Source: Lysobacterales bacterium CG_4_10_14_3_um_filter_64_11
Lineage (GTDB): Bacteria > Pseudomonadota > Gammaproteobacteria > Xanthomonadales > Xanthomonadaceae
Assembly (NCBI GenBank): GCA_002782905.1
Contig: PFJA01000204.1
Span: forward strand, 1-7,303
Direction of reading: 5' to 3'
DNA length: 7,303 nt
Position numbers and translations under genes: made by a program. Under the pieces are notes generated by a model that was not told the origin of the DNA, made no database searches, and saw only the letters and a list, made by a program, of their open reading frames with translations. Positions 6,249 through 7,303 of this stretch are shown here, piece by piece (the stretch's first letter is position 1; every line of letters starts with the position of its first letter).

Positions 6249-6339
6249 GTGTCAGAGTGCACTTTCGTCATCTTCGCCGAGAAAGTCCACTGTGCCCCGT
6301 GTTTCCTGCCAGCCGGATACCGATTGTTGCCCCGCGTTG

Positions 6340-6368
6340 TTGCACGCGGTAGCGCGTCGCGTTACATT
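6340..6368 (+). promoter_or_regulatory. Promoter of the toxin-antitoxin operon
   Basis: TTGCAC (6340-6345), a 17-base spacer and TACATT (6363-6368) match sigma-70 hexamers closely. Transcription would begin near 6375, about 24 bases before the antitoxin start. Confidence 0.6.
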
Positions 6369-6383
6369 GCATCGCAACTGCAA
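6367..6383. promoter_or_regulatory. Candidate autoregulatory operator
   Basis: TTGCA (6367-6371) and TGCAA (6379-6383) form an inverted repeat with a 7-base spacer. It overlaps the end of the -10 box and the expected transcription start of the antitoxin-toxin operon. Antitoxins of type II modules commonly bind such sites to repress their own operon. The short arms make this tentative. Confidence 0.38.
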
Positions 6384-6398
6384 CGCAAAGGGTGCCCC

Positions 6399-6683
6399 TT
6401 GAAAACCGCGACATTGCCTTCACTGCGCGTGGAACCGGAATTGCGTGATGCCGCCGAAAGTGTGCTGCAAGCGGGTGAAACGCTGTCGGGGTTCATCGAA
6501 ACCTCGGTACGCGAAACCATCGAGCGCCGTCGCACCCGTATCGAGTTCATCGCGCGTGGCATGGTGTCGCGCGATGAAGCCAAGCGCACCGGTGTCACTT
6601 TCGCTGCCGATCAGGTTCACGCCGAGCTCGGTCAGATGCTGGTCAAGGCAAAAGCGAAGGGCCGCAAGAGGGCGGGTGGGTGA
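6399..6683 (+). CDS. YlcI/YnfO-like antitoxin of a type II toxin-antitoxin pair
   Basis: I chose TTG 6399, with AAAGGG (6387-6392) six bases upstream and a good promoter just before. The product is 94 residues, beginning KTATLPSLRVEPELRDAAES after the start residue. The frame is open back to ATG 6171, but that ATG lies upstream of the promoter, and the extra residues are low in family character. The N-terminal strand and helix (about 6-45), with LRVEPELRDAAESVL then ETLSGFIETSVRETI, fit the ribbon-helix-helix-like DNA-binding design of YlcI/YnfO and CopG-type antitoxins. The C-terminal half is charged, ending in a Lys/Arg/Ala-rich tail likely to wrap the toxin. The stop overlaps the toxin start by 4 bases. 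It should neutralise the toxin and repress the operon. Family assignment is from memory of the sequence style. Confidence 0.85.
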   Translation: MKTATLPSLRVEPELRDAAESVLQAGETLSGFIETSVRETIERRRTRIEFIARGMVSRDEAKRTGVTFAADQVHAELGQMLVKAKAKGRKRAGG

Positions 6684-6991
6684 GCTTCGCCGTTCGTTAC
6701 AGCGCTGCGGCGCGTGACGATCTCAAACGCCTTTATCAATATCTGCTCGACGCTGCGACCACTACCGATGACCTCGATCTGGCCGAGCGCGCACTGGCGA
6801 CGATCATCGCTTCGGTCGGCAATCTGGGCAGTTCGCCTTTCATCTACCGCAAGGTGGGGCACAGCGCATTTCTGCGCGAGTTGATCATTCCGTTCGGCCA
6901 CAGTGGTTACGTCGCCCTGTTTGAAATCGACGACTCAACAACAGTGACCATTTTGGCCGTGCGTCATCAACGCGAAGACGACTACCATTGA
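6680..6991 (+). CDS. RelE/ParE-family toxin
   Basis: GTG 6680 overlaps the antitoxin stop (GTGA), so the two genes are translationally coupled. The product has 103 residues, usual for the family. It begins SFAVRYSAAARDDLKRLYQYLL, the beta-strand and helix pattern at the start of RelE/ParE toxins. The middle has SPFIYRKVGHSAFLRELIIPF, and the end AVRHQREDDYH matches the C-terminal RHQRE-type strand of ParE-like members. RelE types cleave mRNA on the ribosome and ParE types poison DNA gyrase. The primary sequence here leans to ParE but does not decide it. No frame break is seen, so the module looks intact. Confidence 0.9.
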   Translation: MSFAVRYSAAARDDLKRLYQYLLDAATTTDDLDLAERALATIIASVGNLGSSPFIYRKVGHSAFLRELIIPFGHSGYVALFEIDDSTTVTILAVRHQREDDYH

Positions 6992-7029
6992 CCCGTTGCG
7001 GCGAGAAACACGGGTCACCATTTCGCCGC
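6989..7029 (+). repeat. Two interleaved inverted repeats after the toxin gene
   Basis: TGACCCG (6989-6995, including the toxin stop) pairs with CGGGTCA (7011-7017). GCGGCGA (6998-7004) plus AA (7006-7007) pairs with TTTCGCCGC (7021-7029), with one bulged G. The 5' arm of the second stem lies in the loop of the first, so the two either compete or form a pseudoknot. No T-run follows. They may act at the 3' end of the toxin mRNA. Confidence 0.35.
6999..7016 (+). repeat. Direct repeat, right copy, flanking the toxin-antitoxin pair
   Basis: CGGCGAGAAACACGGGTC matches the copy at 6206-6222 except for one extra G. It begins 7 bases after the toxin stop codon. Confidence 0.5.
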
Positions 7030-7109
7030 CGCTGTCAATAGGCGCGAAAAAACCTCTCCCGGAACGGGCTCGTGGTGTGTGCGCTTGCATGGCATGTGAT
7101 CGCGCCGGC

Positions 7110-7252
7110 GGTGTTTAGAGTCCCGTTTTTTCCGCACCGATGCTCGATCATGATCACCACGCGCTCTTCAAAACTCAGATGCTGATACTGTTTGGTCATC
7201 GCAACACCTTAACCGGTCCGGGTGTTGCACTTAATGGTTGAGTCTAAGCACC
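7110..7252 (-). mobile_element. Internally deleted IS30-family element
   Basis: Imperfect terminal inverted repeats bound this stretch: GGTGTTTAGAGTC (7110-7122) and GAGTCTAAGCACC (7240-7252), matching at 11 of 13 positions when one is reversed. Between them, on the minus strand, lies the start of an IS30-type transposase (7199 downward). Almost all of the transposase gene is missing, so the element is about 143 bp and could only move if an intact relative supplied transposase. I see no clear target duplication. A GCAACACC (7201-7208) and GGTGTTGC (7221-7228) hairpin lies just upstream of the transposase start. Confidence 0.55.
7136..7199 (-). pseudogene. IS30-family transposase, N-terminal remnant
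   Basis: From ATG at 7199 on the minus strand, the product begins MTKQYQHLSFEERVVIMIEHR, the first helix region of IS30-family transposases, which normally start with a K-Y-x-x-L-x-x-E-E-R pattern. After about 21 residues the similarity ends. The frame then runs through unrelated sequence to TGA near 7038, about 54 codons in all. The catalytic DDE domain, normally some 300 residues in total with the N-terminus, is absent. It is a fragment without activity. Confidence 0.7.
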
Positions 7253-7266
7253 CTACCAATCCGCAT

Positions 7267-7303
7267 TGAACCGCCCCGGGATTTGAGGAGGCTCCAACTC
7301 TTG
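7267..7303 (+). mobile_element. Possible left end of an IS3-family element, cut by window edge
   Basis: From 7267 the sequence TGAACCGCCCCGGGATTTGA resembles the terminal repeats I know from IS3-family elements in proteobacteria, which begin with TG and carry a CCCCGGG core. GAGGAGG at 7287-7293 could be a ribosome binding site or simply part of the end. The body, if any, lies beyond the window. The call rests on recall of the terminal pattern. Confidence 0.35.

Noticed and set aside
5993..6352. Plus-strand frame running through tRNA-Phe
   Set aside because: It contains the entire tRNA, and no protein character is seen.
6171..6398. N-terminal extension of the antitoxin from ATG 6171
   Set aside because: The promoter at 6340-6368 lies inside it, the extra residues lack family similarity, and TTG 6399 has a ribosome binding site.
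7047..7068. Minus-strand intrinsic terminator (CCCG-TTC-CGGG and a T6 run)
   Set aside because: The stem is only 4 bp and five other bases separate it from the T-run.

Overview
The window is GC-rich DNA with tightly packed genes. It looks like a chromosomal segment of a flagellated or otherwise chemotactic gammaproteobacterium. The order MCP-cheR-cheD-cheB, the YlcI/YnfO-like antitoxin and the overall codon use suggest a Xanthomonadales-type organism, but this is an inference from gene style and no taxonomic search was possible.

Positions 1-4974 (+) form the end of a chemotaxis operon. It holds the C-terminal signalling part of a methyl-accepting chemotaxis protein (MCP) ending in a tether pentapeptide (GWAEF), then cheR, cheD and cheB joined by 4-base stop/start overlaps. 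These are followed by a small membrane-anchored MCP-like protein and a single-domain STAS protein. CheR adds and CheB removes methyl groups on receptor glutamates, and CheD deamidates receptor glutamines, so the three form the adaptation module for the upstream receptor. The MCP-like protein is unusual. It has two N-terminal membrane helices and no periplasmic sensor, a receptor hairpin tip, then a helix resembling the CheZ phosphatase active site (F-E-D-x-x-x-Q). It ends in a GEVELF tail that is nearly repeated in CheD. The STAS protein resembles anti-sigma-factor antagonists, but no partner kinase or phosphatase lies in the window.

Positions 4975-5830 hold a convergent minus-strand gene for a small exported protein. 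Divergent from it is an unannotated-size 59-residue ORF (+). A 28-base interrupted palindrome lies between their starts. Positions 5826-6055 hold no gene that I can support, apart from the promoter of the following tRNA.

Positions 6056-7303 hold tRNA-Phe(GAA) followed by what looks like a small accessory patch. It contains a run of GAAAACAC repeats and a type II toxin-antitoxin pair (a YlcI/YnfO-like antitoxin and a RelE/ParE-family toxin) with its own promoter and operator-like repeat. An imperfect 17/18-base direct repeat flanks the pair. Beyond it lie a roughly 143-bp internally deleted IS30-family remnant and, at the very end, a sequence resembling the terminal repeat of an IS3-family element running out of the window.
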